Below are positions 1 to 9,297 of a stretch of DNA of 64,000 bases, one piece after another (the first letter of the stretch is position 1; the number at the start of each line of letters is the position of its first letter). This DNA comes from Bacillota bacterium. Its GTDB lineage: Bacteria > Bacillota > Clostridia > Acetivibrionales > DTU013. The translations under genes and the position numbers were made by a program. The notes under the pieces are model-generated. The model ran no database searches, was not told where the DNA came from, and saw only the letters and a list, made by a program, of their open reading frames with translations. The stretch spans positions 1-64,000 of the forward strand of contig JAFABI010000105.1 in assembly GCA_023426125.1 (NCBI GenBank), in the 5' to 3' direction.

Positions 1-58
1 AATATTTTGGCTTCCTCTAAAAAATGAAAATTATGCTATGTTTTATGGCAAACAACAA

Positions 59-108
59 AGCCCGCAAACCGTCTAATCAAAGGCGGTTTACGGGCTATTT
101 TCTTTTTT
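59..108 (+). terminator. Rho-independent terminator
   Basis: Arms at 59-71 and 84-96 pair over 13 bp with one mismatch (AGCCCG and AAACCG blocks), followed by a T-rich tract at 97-108. It would end a rightward transcript that enters from outside the window. Confidence 0.8.
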
Positions 109-196
109 AGCTGTCAAACTGAGGATATTATACCATAACTCAGCCAATTCCTTCATGTTATAACGACCTAATTCAGAGGAAATTTGTCGTTTGTGG

Positions 197-231
197 GGGA
201 CAGGGGGACAGTTTTTTTATCCCCCTGTCCC
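197..231 (-). terminator. Hairpin ending the efflux gene
   Basis: Perfect 12-bp arms (GGGACAGGGGGA at 197-208, its complement at 220-231) enclose an A/T-rich loop. It lies 33 bp after the stop of the leftward DHA2 pump. The GGGACAG arm resembles other small palindromes in the window, so it may be a repeat that doubles as a terminator. Confidence 0.55.
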
Positions 232-263
232 AACCCAACAACCTCTTTGATCCACCCATTTTC

Positions 264-1706
264 CTATGCCGGTTTATCCTCCTCCCTTTTACGGACCGGC
301 AAAAGAAATGCGGGCAGGATTGCGACCGCAGTAAAGGCCGCAGCCCACCAAAACGCCGTGTTGTATGCACCCGTAACCACCCGGATGCCGGCTTCAGTTT
401 GGCCGGAAAGCTGATGGGAGACGATGGTTGCAAGGATGGCCGTACCAAATGCGCCTCCGATGGTCTGCAGGATCCTCGTGGCAATGGTTGCTTCAGGGAT
501 CCGGGCTTTCTCCAATCCAACATAGGCCGAAGCCATAATGGGAATCAGCAAACCGCCGAGGCCCGCTCCCCGGATCAGCAGTGCAGCCGCCAGCAATACA
601 TGGCTTGTACCGGGACCTGCGAAAGCGAAGGGCAGCGTCCCGAGGGCCGTAACAGCCAGACTTGCTACAACAATCACCCTCGAACCGATTTGGTCCACCA
701 GCCTTCCGATCCAGCTTCTTGTAAGCAGCATACCGACCCCCTGTGGGATCAGAAGGAGTCCCGCGAGCAAAACAGTTTCTCCTTGCACTTGCTGGTAGTA
801 CAAGGGAAGGAGAAGCATTACGCCATTTGTAATAAATCCGGTCAAAAAGAGCAATGCATTGGAAATGGAGAAGTTACGTGACCGGAACAGGTACAAACCG
901 ATGACCGGCTTATTTTTGGTTTTTGAAGCGTAAGTAATAAACGCCGCCATCAGGAGCAGCCCGATTGCCAGAGGGATAAGCACCCCACCGCTATTCAACC
1001 CGCCCTGTGATTTTATTTTTGAAATTCCCAGAATAAGCAGGGCGAAGGCGGGGGACAGCAGCAAAATGCCGATCCAGTCCAGGAACTGCTTTTCCTCCGA
1101 AAGCTTATCGGCCGGTAATCCATGCCATGAAAGCAGTAATGCAATCACGCAGATGGGGATATTGATGTAAAAGATCCATCGCCAGCTCAAACTGCTGACA
1201 AGAATGCCTCCGAGGACAGGTCCGAAAATCGGTCCCAGCAATGTGGGAATGCTGACAATGGACATCATGCGTCCCAGGTTTCTGTTTCCGGCAATCCGGA
1301 CCAGCATCGTCTGTATCGTCGGCATCATCAGACCCGCTCCAGCCCCTTGCAGGACCGTAAAGCAAATCAGGCTCTCAATGTTCCATGCCCTGGAGGCGAA
1401 GATGGAACCTGTCAGAAATATTCCCAGTGAAAACATATACAGGCGCTTGCCGCCGAAGCGGTTGATCGCCCAACCGGAAACAGGCACGGCGATCCCCATT
1501 GCCAGGACATAACCTGTGGAAATCCACTGGACGACGGCAATCGTGCTTTTCAGATCTCCGGTAATTGTTTTGATGGCCACGTTAACCATCGTAGTATCTA
1601 ATAAGGGTGCAAGCATACCGATCAGAAGGATGGCCGCCACCTTTAAAACCAACGGATCCAGTTTCTCCTCCGGATGACCCGGAATATTTGTCTCATTGTT
1701 TCCCAT
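264..1706 (-). CDS. DHA2-family MFS multidrug efflux transporter
   Basis: A 480-residue membrane protein of the DHA2 (EmrB/QacA) branch of the major facilitator superfamily, expected to expel drugs or other amphipathic compounds using the proton gradient. Visible motifs are LDTTMVNVA in the first membrane segment, the motif A loop GWAINRFGGKRLY, and the antiporter motif C GPIFGPVLGG near residues 160-170; the hydrophobic pattern fits about 14 segments. The ATG at 1706 is preferred over longer starts because AAAGGAG lies 9 bases upstream. The gene has its own promoter overlapped by a perfect dyad and is divergent from a TetR gene, the usual arrangement for a repressor-controlled pump. The substrate cannot be predicted. 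Confidence 0.9.
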   Translation of the reverse strand: MGNNETNIPGHPEEKLDPLVLKVAAILLIGMLAPLLDTTMVNVAIKTITGDLKSTIAVVQWISTGYVLAMGIAVPVSGWAINRFGGKRLYMFSLGIFLTGSIFASRAWNIESLICFTVLQGAGAGLMMPTIQTMLVRIAGNRNLGRMMSIVSIPTLLGPIFGPVLGGILVSSLSWRWIFYINIPICVIALLLSWHGLPADKLSEEKQFLDWIGILLLSPAFALLILGISKIKSQGGLNSGGVLIPLAIGLLLMAAFITYASKTKNKPVIGLYLFRSRNFSISNALLFLTGFITNGVMLLLPLYYQQVQGETVLLAGLLLIPQGVGMLLTRSWIGRLVDQIGSRVIVVASLAVTALGTLPFAFAGPGTSHVLLAAALLIRGAGLGGLLIPIMASAYVGLEKARIPEATIATRILQTIGGAFGTAILATIVSHQLSGQTEAGIRVVTGAYNTAFWWAAAFTAVAILPAFLLPVRKREEDKPA

Positions 1707-1721
1707 GCAGGAGACTCCTTT

Positions 1722-1789
1722 CATATACAAATAAGAAACGTTGGCGTTTCTTATTTGTATATGATATAATAATCCTGGAAAAATTGCAA
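1722..1789 (-). promoter_or_regulatory. Promoter and 19-bp dyad operator of the efflux gene
   Basis: Leftward promoter with -35 TTGCAA (1784-1789), 17-bp spacer and -10 TATCAT (1761-1766). A perfect inverted repeat, CATATACAAATAAGAAACG at 1722-1740 and its complement at 1745-1763 around TTGG, overlaps the -10 and covers the transcription start. This is the expected geometry for repression, most likely by the TetR protein encoded next door (inference). Confidence 0.8.
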
Positions 1790-1806
1790 GACGATATTTA
1801 CAATTG

Positions 1807-1977
1807 GACGCTGTAAAAGAATTATGGCATAGAAGATCTGTAGGGAGGCATTGGCCGTCCGCCCAGGGTATGAAAAATCACTGGAGGCTGCATTGTATTT
1901 ATGTCCATTGATTACATTCATGCGGTCGCGCAATGCCCGCCCCTACAGAACATTTCGCCATAAAAATTTTACAGCAT
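1807..1977. repeat. R1 repeat, full-length copy
   Basis: First copy of the R1 family. Imperfect terminal inverted repeats starting GCTGTAAAA and reading toward ATTATGGC flank two internal palindromes, a CATTGGCCG block and a CGCGCAATGC block. No coding capacity. It lies between the efflux promoter and the TetR gene. Confidence 0.75.
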
Positions 1978-2008
1978 TAAAATTTGAGAAAGCTGGGAAT
2001 TGTTGAAG

Positions 2009-2695
2009 ATGGGTGAAGAAAATATGGGTAAAAAGAACAATGAACAACTTATTCCGCCCGGCAGGTCCGCAAGCGGCAAAAGCTGTCCCGCAGGAAACCG
2101 GCGCCGCGGTGATGCACTGGAAGCCGCAATACTAAAAGCTGCCTGGGATGAGCTTTCTGACACGGGCTATTCAGGGTTGACCATGGAGGGGGTCGCCGCC
2201 CGGGCCGGTACAAACAAAGCCGTGCTGTACCGCCGCTGGCCAAACAAGACCGGTCTGGTAATTGCCGCGCTGAAGAAGTATTTACCCAAACGCACCAATG
2301 ATATCCCGGATACCGGTGAACTGCGCAGCGATGTTTTCGCATATCTTCAGGGATTAGTACAGCCCTTGCATACAATCGGCACCAAAACCATCCGCGGTCT
2401 CCTGTCGGAATACTTCAGCAAGGACGGCAGGCAGCTGATCGCTTTAATCCCGCAAATAATGCACCCCAGGGCTGAAAGCAGGTCGGCTCAGGCCATGGCC
2501 GCGATTCTGAAAAACGCAGGTACCCGGGGGGAAGTCTGCCCGGAAAAACTTACTACCCGCATCATTTCACTTCCCCTGGACTTATTGAAGTATGAAATTC
2601 TTACTACCCAGGAGCCGGTATCCGATGAAACCATCGCAGAGATTGTCGACGATATTTTTATGCCGCTTGTCCGGTGCGATATTCCGCCAATTTGA
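2009..2695 (+). CDS. TetR/AcrR-family transcriptional regulator
   Basis: A DNA-binding repressor of about 228 residues. The helix-turn-helix is clear: GYSGLTMEGVAARAGTNKAVLYRRWPNK followed by the fourth helix, near residues 50-90. It follows an unusually long basic, Pro/Ser-rich N-terminal tail. The C-terminal ligand domain is unremarkable and does not reveal the inducer. Start is uncertain: TTG at 2000, ATG at 2009, or ATG at 2024, which has GGTGA at a good distance. The adjacent efflux gene with its dyad operator is the likely target; whether this gene is also autoregulated cannot be told because an R1 repeat occupies the intergenic space. Confidence 0.88.
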   Translation: MGEENMGKKNNEQLIPPGRSASGKSCPAGNRRRGDALEAAILKAAWDELSDTGYSGLTMEGVAARAGTNKAVLYRRWPNKTGLVIAALKKYLPKRTNDIPDTGELRSDVFAYLQGLVQPLHTIGTKTIRGLLSEYFSKDGRQLIALIPQIMHPRAESRSAQAMAAILKNAGTRGEVCPEKLTTRIISLPLDLLKYEILTTQEPVSDETIAEIVDDIFMPLVRCDIPPI

Positions 2696-2714
2696 CCCGG
2701 CATGCTCCGGTATT

Positions 2715-3545
2715 TCACCCTTTTACGGCTCCTGCAGTAATGCCTTCAATGATCCTGTCGTTCAAAAACATATACACCAGAATGCTTGGCACCACCATGA
2801 TCACTGTGGCGGCAAGCTGAACCGTCCAGTTGGTGGAATACTGTCCGGTAAAGCGTGTGAGGCTCACAGGCAGGGTCATTTTATCCGCATCGGACATAAA
2901 TACCAGTGCGAACATCAATTCATTCCAGATGCTCACGAAGCTGAAAATCGCTATGGTTGCAATCGCCGATTTCATCAAAGGGAGGAGGATTCTTAAGAAT
3001 ATGCCTCCCATATGGCAGCCATCCATCACCGCAGCTTCTTCGATCTCTCTCGGAAAGGAACCCATGAAGCCTGTAAGGACCAATATCGAAGTTGGCAGCG
3101 CAAAGGCTATATACGGAAGGATAAGAGACAGATACGTATTGGTGATGTCCAGCCTGGTAAACGCAATAAATAGCGGTATCAAGGTGGAGTGCATCGGAAT
3201 CATGATCCCCAGGAGCATGACCCCAAGCACCAGGCCCGAAAGCTTCCACTTAAGTCTTTTGATGGCAAATGCCGCCATAGAGCTGATGATTATGTTGATA
3301 CCGACGGAAACAGCAGTGACAAAGATGGAATTCATAAAGCTGACGCCTATCTTGCCATTCACCCAGGCAGTCTCAAAGTTCTTGAACTGAAATGTACCGC
3401 CCAGGTTCCACGGATTGCCGAACATCTCGGTATTTGTCTTGAGAGAGTTCATCAGAAGCCATAGAAAGGGATATACGCAGGTTACCGAAAGCACTCCCAG
3501 CAGGAACACCAGTATGATTTTATTTATCGACGACTTTCTTACCAT
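2715..3545 (-). CDS. Carbohydrate ABC transporter permease (MalG type)
   Basis: Inner-membrane permease of 276 residues, the second of two that form the channel of a CUT1-family sugar importer. Six membrane segments are expected. The EAA loop that contacts the ATPase reads EIEEAAVMDGCHMGGIFLRILLPL near residues 170-195. The ATG at 3545 has AAGGAG ten bases upstream. It is the last gene of a leftward operon and starts 25 bp after the partner permease. No ATP-binding gene follows, so a shared MsmX/UgpC-type ATPase elsewhere is inferred. Confidence 0.93.
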   Translation of the reverse strand: MVRKSSINKIILVFLLGVLSVTCVYPFLWLLMNSLKTNTEMFGNPWNLGGTFQFKNFETAWVNGKIGVSFMNSIFVTAVSVGINIIISSMAAFAIKRLKWKLSGLVLGVMLLGIMIPMHSTLIPLFIAFTRLDITNTYLSLILPYIAFALPTSILVLTGFMGSFPREIEEAAVMDGCHMGGIFLRILLPLMKSAIATIAIFSFVSIWNELMFALVFMSDADKMTLPVSLTRFTGQYSTNWTVQLAATVIMVVPSILVYMFLNDRIIEGITAGAVKG

Positions 3546-3570
3546 GATCAATGCTCTCCTTTGGAAGTTA

Positions 3571-4455
3571 TCAGTACTCCAGGTCCTGTGTGTCGAAGGT
3601 TTTTCTGAGCAGCCAGGAAATCCCCAGGCAGAAGGCCAGCAATATCACCGAAATAGCGCTTCCATAGCCGTATTGGAGGTTTCTGAAGGATTTGACATAC
3701 ATATAGGAGGCCAGTACTTCACTGGCATGGTTCGGGCCGCCGTTGGACATTACATAGATCAGGTCGAAAAAGCGCAGGGAGCCTGTGGCGATGAATATCA
3801 GGTCGATACCCATGATGGGCTTTATCAGCGGCAGGGTTATATGCCAGAACATGCTCCGTGAATTTGCTCCGTCGATCAAAGCGGCTTCCTTCAGGCTTGA
3901 CGGTACATTTTCCAGGGCTGCCAGATACAAGATCATATGATAGCCTATAAACTGCCAGCATATTGTCACAAGAATGGACGGAAGCACCGTGGCTTCTTCT
4001 GCGAGCCATAGCCTGGTCAAGTTTTCAAGGCCTATGGCCGTAAGGAGCTTGTTGACGATTCCGAATTCCGGGTTGTAGATGAAAACCCAGAGAAGCCCGA
4101 CGGCAACGCTGGACATGATATTCGGCATGAAGAAGACCGTCTTGAAATACCTTTTGCCCGGCAGCCTGCCGGTGAGGGAAAGCGCGAGTAAAATGGCCAG
4201 GGGCGTCTGTACGGCCATGGATACCGTCATGAGCAAAAAAGTGTTCTTCAGGCTTAGTTTGAAGATGTCGTCCATCGTGAACAGCTGGATGAAGTTCTTC
4301 AAGCCGATGTATTTCTTGTCACCGACGATATTCCAGCTGAAGAAGCTGTAAAACAATGAATTGATGATGGGCGCCAGAACGATTGCAAGATAGACCGTCA
4401 GCGCAGGCAGTATGAAAATCAGTATCGTCCTTTTATTTTTCAGCATTGCATCCAT
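3571..4455 (-). CDS. Carbohydrate ABC transporter permease (MalF type)
   Basis: Inner-membrane permease of 294 residues, partner of the MalG-type gene downstream. The first membrane segment is near residues 11-30 and the EAA loop SLKEAALIDGANSRSMFWHITLPL lies in the last third. The ATG at 4455 follows AGGAGA by seven bases; the open frame extends upstream but into non-coding, hairpin-rich sequence. About 280 bp separate it from the binding-protein gene. Two stem-loops in that gap could lower permease expression relative to the binding protein, as known for maltose-type operons. Confidence 0.93.
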   Translation of the reverse strand: MDAMLKNKRTILIFILPALTVYLAIVLAPIINSLFYSFFSWNIVGDKKYIGLKNFIQLFTMDDIFKLSLKNTFLLMTVSMAVQTPLAILLALSLTGRLPGKRYFKTVFFMPNIMSSVAVGLLWVFIYNPEFGIVNKLLTAIGLENLTRLWLAEEATVLPSILVTICWQFIGYHMILYLAALENVPSSLKEAALIDGANSRSMFWHITLPLIKPIMGIDLIFIATGSLRFFDLIYVMSNGGPNHASEVLASYMYVKSFRNLQYGYGSAISVILLAFCLGISWLLRKTFDTQDLEY

Positions 4456-4489
4456 AAATGAATCTCCTGGCATGTCTTTTATAACGAGG

Positions 4490-4620
4490 CTCAAAAATGT
4501 CCCCCACCTCTGTAGGTGGCAGGTACCGAATTGGTTTTCAGGCGGTAAGTATATCTCCCGCCCGGGATGCATGGGCGAGCAGCAAGCTTTAGTTTGCGAC
4601 CAGCCTCGTTGAAACTCCGC
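4490..4620. repeat. Unexplained block with CCCCCACC hairpin
   Basis: Non-coding sequence bounded by AACGAGGCT (near 4482) and its complement AGCCTCGTT (near 4605), containing a TCCCCCACCT...AGGTGG hairpin. Related C-rich pieces occur near 21790 and 55461. It recalls the end hairpins of IS200/IS605 elements, but no transposase remnant is visible, so identity is open. Confidence 0.3.
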
Positions 4621-4626
4621 TGCGGT

Positions 4627-4659
4627 AAGGAAATTTTTCTACAACCGAAAAATTTCCTT
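4627..4659 (-). terminator. Intercistronic stem-loop 2
   Basis: Perfect 13-bp arms (AAGGAAATTTTTC and complement) with a 7-base loop, downstream of the binding-protein gene. It may act as a partial terminator or a 3' stabiliser within the operon. Confidence 0.5.
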
Positions 4660-4673
4660 TGAAATAGGTCGTT

Positions 4674-4712
4674 ATAACAACGGCCAGGAAAGCTTTTCCC
4701 GACCGTTGTTAT
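4674..4712 (-). terminator. Intercistronic stem-loop 1
   Basis: Arms ATAACAACGG (4674-4683) and complement (4703-4712) with a further paired GGAAA/TTTCC inside. It starts 22 bp after the binding-protein stop. No strong T-tract follows, which favours RNA stabilisation or partial termination. Confidence 0.5.
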
Positions 4713-4733
4713 TACCTGCTGCTATGCATCCTG

Positions 4734-6089
4734 CTATTCCCTGTTGGTCTCGGTGAACTTCTGGAGCTTTTTGAATTCATCCTCCGGCGCTTTGCCCGCG
4801 GTGATCGACTGGATGGTGTTATTATACTCATTGCCGATGGTTGCGCCAAGTCCCACATCATAGAATATGAACAATTCCTTCATATCCTTCTGGAGTTCCA
4901 TCACCTTTACGGAAACAGGGTTCAGCTTTGATTTGTCCAATTCCGTATTGGTTGCTATCAGGTTTCCCGCCTCGGCAAATTTCTTCTGCGTATCGGCCGA
5001 AGAAATGGCCTTCAGGAATTCGACCCCGCCCTCTTTATTTTTACACCCGGCGCTGATCAGGAAGCTCTGGTCGGGCTGTCCGAGCCAGTTGTCCACACTT
5101 CCCTTGCCATTTTCCATTGCCGGGAATTTGCAGACGTCGACCTGATCCTTGTTGGGGTTGTCGTCATTATAGACCTGCTGGATTGCCCAACTGCCCATGA
5201 CATGCATTGCGGCTTTCCCCGTCTTGAAGAGTTCCCTTGACGGGTCGTTGTCCAGCGCGTTGAAGCCCTTGGGGAATGCGTTCATCGCTGCCAGCTCCGC
5301 CATGATTTTACCGGCTTGGATAAAGGACGGATCCTCCCATGTCCCCGTACCGTCAGCCACCTTGTTGAAGGGCTCGCTGCCGCCGATGCGGTTTGCAACA
5401 AGCTCGCTGAACATCGCTGCCACCCATGGCCCCTTGTTTCCGAGGGCGAAGGGCGTGATGCCGTTTTTATTCAGCGTCTCAACGATGTTTTTCAAATCGG
5501 GATAGGTTTGAGGTTCAGACAATCCGTACTTCTCGAAGATGGCCTTGTTGTAGAACAGCAGCACAACCGTCTGTGTGGTGGGAGCGCCGTAGACTTTGCC
5601 GTCAAAGGAGAGCGGTGAAAAAATTCCGCCGACATAACGGTTTTTCCACTCCGGATCCTTTGCAAGGTCATTGTCAAGGCAATAGATCTTACCTGCTTTG
5701 ACATAGGGCTTCATAAACCCGGCAGCCCAGGAGTTGAATACGTCCGGCAGCTCATTTGCAGCGGCCTGGGCGGCGATTTTTGTTTTGTATTGTTCCTGTT
5801 CGGTAAATTCCAGGGTTGCTGCCGTGTTTGTCGTGTTATTTTCATTAAAAAGATCGACTGTTTCTTTGATAATCTTGGAATTCAGATCTTCCTCCAGACC
5901 CCAGCAGGAAATTTTCAAAGGAACCTTTTCAGCGCTTTTGGTCGTTACCGCAGCCGTGGTTCCCGTCCCGGCGGTTTCCCCTGCAGGCCCGTTCGTGCTT
6001 GGCGTCCCGACCGCGGCTTTGCCACAGCCTGCCAATACCATGGTCAAACAAAAACATAGACAGAGCAATAGGCAGAGAATCTTTTTCAT
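4734..6089 (-). CDS. Sugar ABC transporter substrate-binding lipoprotein
   Basis: Extracellular family-1 solute-binding protein of 451 residues. The signal peptide ends in the lipobox LAGC with Cys22 as the lipidated residue; a Thr/Gly/Ala-rich linker follows, then the mature domain. Ligand is probably a mono- or oligosaccharide, but the sequence does not say which. The start at 6089 is set by GGAGG nine bases upstream; a longer frame adds only MGGSVE. It is the first transporter gene after the YesMN-type regulators. A TATAAT (6141-6146) without a recognisable -35 upstream suggests activator-dependent transcription, fitting control by the neighbouring AraC-type response regulator (inference). 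Confidence 0.93.
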   Translation of the reverse strand: MKKILCLLLCLCFCLTMVLAGCGKAAVGTPSTNGPAGETAGTGTTAAVTTKSAEKVPLKISCWGLEEDLNSKIIKETVDLFNENNTTNTAATLEFTEQEQYKTKIAAQAAANELPDVFNSWAAGFMKPYVKAGKIYCLDNDLAKDPEWKNRYVGGIFSPLSFDGKVYGAPTTQTVVLLFYNKAIFEKYGLSEPQTYPDLKNIVETLNKNGITPFALGNKGPWVAAMFSELVANRIGGSEPFNKVADGTGTWEDPSFIQAGKIMAELAAMNAFPKGFNALDNDPSRELFKTGKAAMHVMGSWAIQQVYNDDNPNKDQVDVCKFPAMENGKGSVDNWLGQPDQSFLISAGCKNKEGGVEFLKAISSADTQKKFAEAGNLIATNTELDKSKLNPVSVKVMELQKDMKELFIFYDVGLGATIGNEYNNTIQSITAGKAPEDEFKKLQKFTETNRE

Positions 6090-6199
6090 TTCAACACTTC
6101 CTCCCAAAGAATTGTTACAGCACGTGACTGTCTATTCATAATTATAGGCTGCATTCGTCACCAGGGCATTAGAGAAAATTAACTTCGTTATTGAAAAAT

Positions 6200-7990
6200 T
6201 TAACTTATTATATTGCTGTTTTGTGAAAGCGAGACCTTTACATTCGTCCCCAGCTCCGGAAAGCTTTCTATGCTGATTCCGTAATCCTGGCCGTAATACA
6301 TCTTGATTCTCCGGTTCACGTTGCGAAGACCGATATGCGTATGATTTTCCATGCCGGACAGGACTTTCCCCTCATTCTCAAGCAATGACGCCGCAGTTTC
6401 TTCCTCCATCCCGATTCCGTCATCCTTGACCTGCAGCAGGATCCTGCCGTTTTCCGTTTTCCCGGAAATCAATATCCTGCCGTTCCCAATCCTGTTTTCA
6501 AAGCCATGAACGATGGCATTTTCAACAATGGGCTGCAAAATCAGCTTGGGAATTTTTACATTCATGATTTCCGGATTGATCTCGATACTGACCTCAAACT
6601 TGTCGCCATACCGGAACATCTGGATCATCAGGTAGTTTTTAATGTTTTTGATCTCTTCCTCGATCGTTATGAAGTCATCGCCGCTGATGCTTGCCCGCAT
6701 AAGATCGCCCATCGCCTTCACCATCCTGCCCACTTCCGGCACACCCTTGATCCTGGCCATCCAATTGATGGATTCAAGCGTATTGTACAAAAAGTGAGGG
6801 TTGATTTGCATCCGCAAGGATTTCAACTCGGCTTTCTGCTTCAGGAGCTGCTCCTGGTATACTTCCTGGATCAACTGCTGGACCTGTGAAACCATTTTGT
6901 TGAATTGACCGCTCAGGACGCCGATCTCATCCTTCGACTCATAGGTGCTGGAAACATTGAAATCCCCGCCTCCCACCTTTGTCATCATCGTTGAGAGCCT
7001 TCTTACCGGCTTCGAAATGCCGCCGGAAATGACGGCGGCGAAGCTCAAAGCCAGCACGCAGCAGGAAGCGCAAATCAAAACCGTCCAGTTCCGCAGCCAG
7101 AGGATATCCCTTTCATATTCAATCGCCGGTATGAAGCTGAATATCCTCCAGGGAGTCCCGGCGATATCCCTGAATGTGATATAATAATTGCGTCCGTTTA
7201 TTTTGGAAGTGGTAAAATCCTTTCCAAGCTCGGAAAGCTCCTTGCCCTCAACCGTAATGCCGATATTGCTTCCAAGCCTGTTTTTTTCCTTAAACGACAC
7301 GATATTCCCTCTGCGGTTCACGACAAAAAAATCTCCGTTCTTGAATAGCTCGGTATTTTTATACAGATTGAAAATGCTGCTCTCCCTGAGATACATAAAA
7401 AGATAGCCGGCCTTTTCCTGGCTTTCAAGGTCGTTGATCACCCTCCCGATGGCAATGGTCTGGTTCCCCGGATCGGTATCAAACCATACGACGCTGCCGT
7501 TTCGTTCCTCCAGCCTTTTCATGTCCTCGCTGCTGCTGTAAAAGGAAAAAGGCACGGAAGCAGGATTGATATAGTAGGTAGTATCTTTCAGGGCAATAAT
7601 CTGAATGGCCGCGATATCCGTATCGGAAGAAATATAACCTCTCAAAAGCAAATCAACGGTCCTCTCCCAGGAAACCCTGTCATATTCGTATTCAAAGTTT
7701 TTATTGGCCTGCTTCAAAGCCTTCTGGATCTCAGGATTGGTAATGATCTGAAAGGAAAGCCTCTCCACCTCCCTCAATTTCACCTCAATGTTGTTACCTG
7801 TTTCCATCAGGATATCCTTTGTGTATTGCCGGGTCTTTTCCCTGATCAGCGAGCTGGACCTGTAAAAGGAAAAGAGGCCGATCAGCAGCACGGGAAGAAT
7901 GATCAGTATCAGATAGGAAAGGCCCAGCTTCTGTCGAATGGGCATATCACGCAGGCTATTTTTCAGGCGGTGCACAATGCCCGTACTCAT
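6200..7990 (-). CDS. yesM: YesM-type sensor histidine kinase
   Basis: Membrane sensor kinase of 596 residues. A membrane segment near residues 22-44, an extracellular sensor region of roughly 250 residues, a second segment near 290-312, a HAMP linker, then a His_kinase domain with the phosphorylation motif INPHFLYNTLESINW near residue 400 and the ATPase motifs PIVENAIVHG and DDGIGM. It overlaps the response regulator by 4 bp (ATGA), indicating translational coupling. The family typically senses sugars or transporter state outside the cell and tunes the adjacent ABC importer. Gene symbol indicates family, not proven orthology. Confidence 0.93.
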   Translation of the reverse strand: MSTGIVHRLKNSLRDMPIRQKLGLSYLILIILPVLLIGLFSFYRSSSLIREKTRQYTKDILMETGNNIEVKLREVERLSFQIITNPEIQKALKQANKNFEYEYDRVSWERTVDLLLRGYISSDTDIAAIQIIALKDTTYYINPASVPFSFYSSSEDMKRLEERNGSVVWFDTDPGNQTIAIGRVINDLESQEKAGYLFMYLRESSIFNLYKNTELFKNGDFFVVNRRGNIVSFKEKNRLGSNIGITVEGKELSELGKDFTTSKINGRNYYITFRDIAGTPWRIFSFIPAIEYERDILWLRNWTVLICASCCVLALSFAAVISGGISKPVRRLSTMMTKVGGGDFNVSSTYESKDEIGVLSGQFNKMVSQVQQLIQEVYQEQLLKQKAELKSLRMQINPHFLYNTLESINWMARIKGVPEVGRMVKAMGDLMRASISGDDFITIEEEIKNIKNYLMIQMFRYGDKFEVSIEINPEIMNVKIPKLILQPIVENAIVHGFENRIGNGRILISGKTENGRILLQVKDDGIGMEEETAASLLENEGKVLSGMENHTHIGLRNVNRRIKMYYGQDYGISIESFPELGTNVKVSLSQNSNIIS

Positions 7991-9264
7991 GGCATATCCT
8001 CTTCTGCGGCCTTATATTTGGCCAGCAGGCTTTCCCTGTATTCCGAGGGCGTCATTCCGCAATACTTTTTGAAAACCTGGCTGAAGTAGCCCGGATCCTT
8101 GATCCCTACCCTGAATGAAATCTCATAGCTTTTGAAATCCTGGTTGGCAAGAAGCTCGCAGGCTTTTTTCATTCTGGTCTTCGTCAGGATATCGAGGAAG
8201 GTCTCCCCTGTTTCCTTTTTGATCAGGCGGCTGAGATAGATATAGTTCATATGGACATGTTCGGAAACACTGATCAGCGAAATCTCGTCGGTATAATTCT
8301 TTTCGATATAGCTGAGGATGTCGTTGATGACCTTTTTGTTCTGCAGCCCTTCTTTAAAGTCCCCGACATGCAGGATGTTCCCCTTCCCGCATGCCGGCCC
8401 CATCCTGAGGCAGTTCACAGCCTGATTGAACATCCTGTGCAAATCGGTGATACGCTTGCAGAGCCTGCTTATTCCAATTGCAACGGACATGCCGTATTTA
8501 TTCCTTAGGATATTCTCCATCGCAAGCGCCAGGACAAGCATCTTTTCCTTCGCATCCTCTTCAGTCCCGGCTACTTCATGGATGGCGCAGTAAGACGAAG
8601 GATGGATATCCAGGATGATGCTCCTATAGTCGGGAAATGCCGCACTGGCTATTTCTCCCTTGATTTTGACCAAAAGCTCCGGGGTTATGTCCCCGGGCTC
8701 CGCCTTAAGCTCAATGACCATCACAACGCAATCACCCGGCGTATAGCCCATTTCCCGGCATTCCTCCAGGATGGTTTCAGACTCCTGCACCCTTCCGAAC
8801 AGAAGATCCTGCAGGTAAGAATTTAAAACGACAGATCTGGCATTGCTTACTTTCTGCAGCATTTGTGCCTTCTCCGCCCTGTCCCTGCTTTCGTCCTCAA
8901 TCTGTTGCTTTGCCTTGAGGACCATCGCAACGATTTCATCCGGATCCGAGGGTTTGAGCACATAGCCTGTGGCGCCCAATTGAATGGCTGAATGGGCATA
9001 TTGAAAATCCTGATATCCTGTCAGTAAAATAGCCTTGACGTCCGGCATCTTCTTTCTGACGTTCTCAATGAACCTGAGTCCGTCCATGCCGGGCATTTTG
9101 ATGTCCGTGAGAAGGATCTGGGGGTTTGCAGAAATTGACATGCCATAGGCTTCTTCTCCGTTTGATGCGACTCCGACCACCTCTATGCCGTAATTGTTCC
9201 AGGGGATCGTCATCAAACCCTGCCGAATTATCAACTCATCATCTGCAATGATCATGTTTATCAT
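7987..9264 (-). CDS. yesN: YesN-type response regulator (REC plus AraC HTH)
   Basis: Cytoplasmic regulator of 425 residues. The N-terminal receiver has the acidic IIADDE motif and phospho-acceptor Asp in LLTDIKMPGMDG near residue 55; a middle region of about 180 residues links it to a C-terminal AraC-type double helix-turn-helix near residues 325-415, ending in YFSQVFKKYCGMTPSEYR. The start at 9264 follows TTTGGAGG closely; an upstream in-frame ATG adds seven residues with no ribosome site. It is the first gene of the sugar-uptake operon and has a strong promoter at 9298-9326. Confidence 0.93.
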   Translation of the reverse strand: MINMIIADDELIIRQGLMTIPWNNYGIEVVGVASNGEEAYGMSISANPQILLTDIKMPGMDGLRFIENVRKKMPDVKAILLTGYQDFQYAHSAIQLGATGYVLKPSDPDEIVAMVLKAKQQIEDESRDRAEKAQMLQKVSNARSVVLNSYLQDLLFGRVQESETILEECREMGYTPGDCVVMVIELKAEPGDITPELLVKIKGEIASAAFPDYRSIILDIHPSSYCAIHEVAGTEEDAKEKMLVLALAMENILRNKYGMSVAIGISRLCKRITDLHRMFNQAVNCLRMGPACGKGNILHVGDFKEGLQNKKVINDILSYIEKNYTDEISLISVSEHVHMNYIYLSRLIKKETGETFLDILTKTRMKKACELLANQDFKSYEISFRVGIKDPGYFSQVFKKYCGMTPSEYRESLLAKYKAAEEDMP

Positions 9265-9297
9265 TTTGACCTCCAAATGCGCCAAGCCGATAATCCG

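Noticed and set aside
2715..9264. Missing ATPase as a gene deletion
   Set aside because: CUT1 sugar importers of Firmicutes usually share a distant MsmX-type ATPase, so absence is normal.
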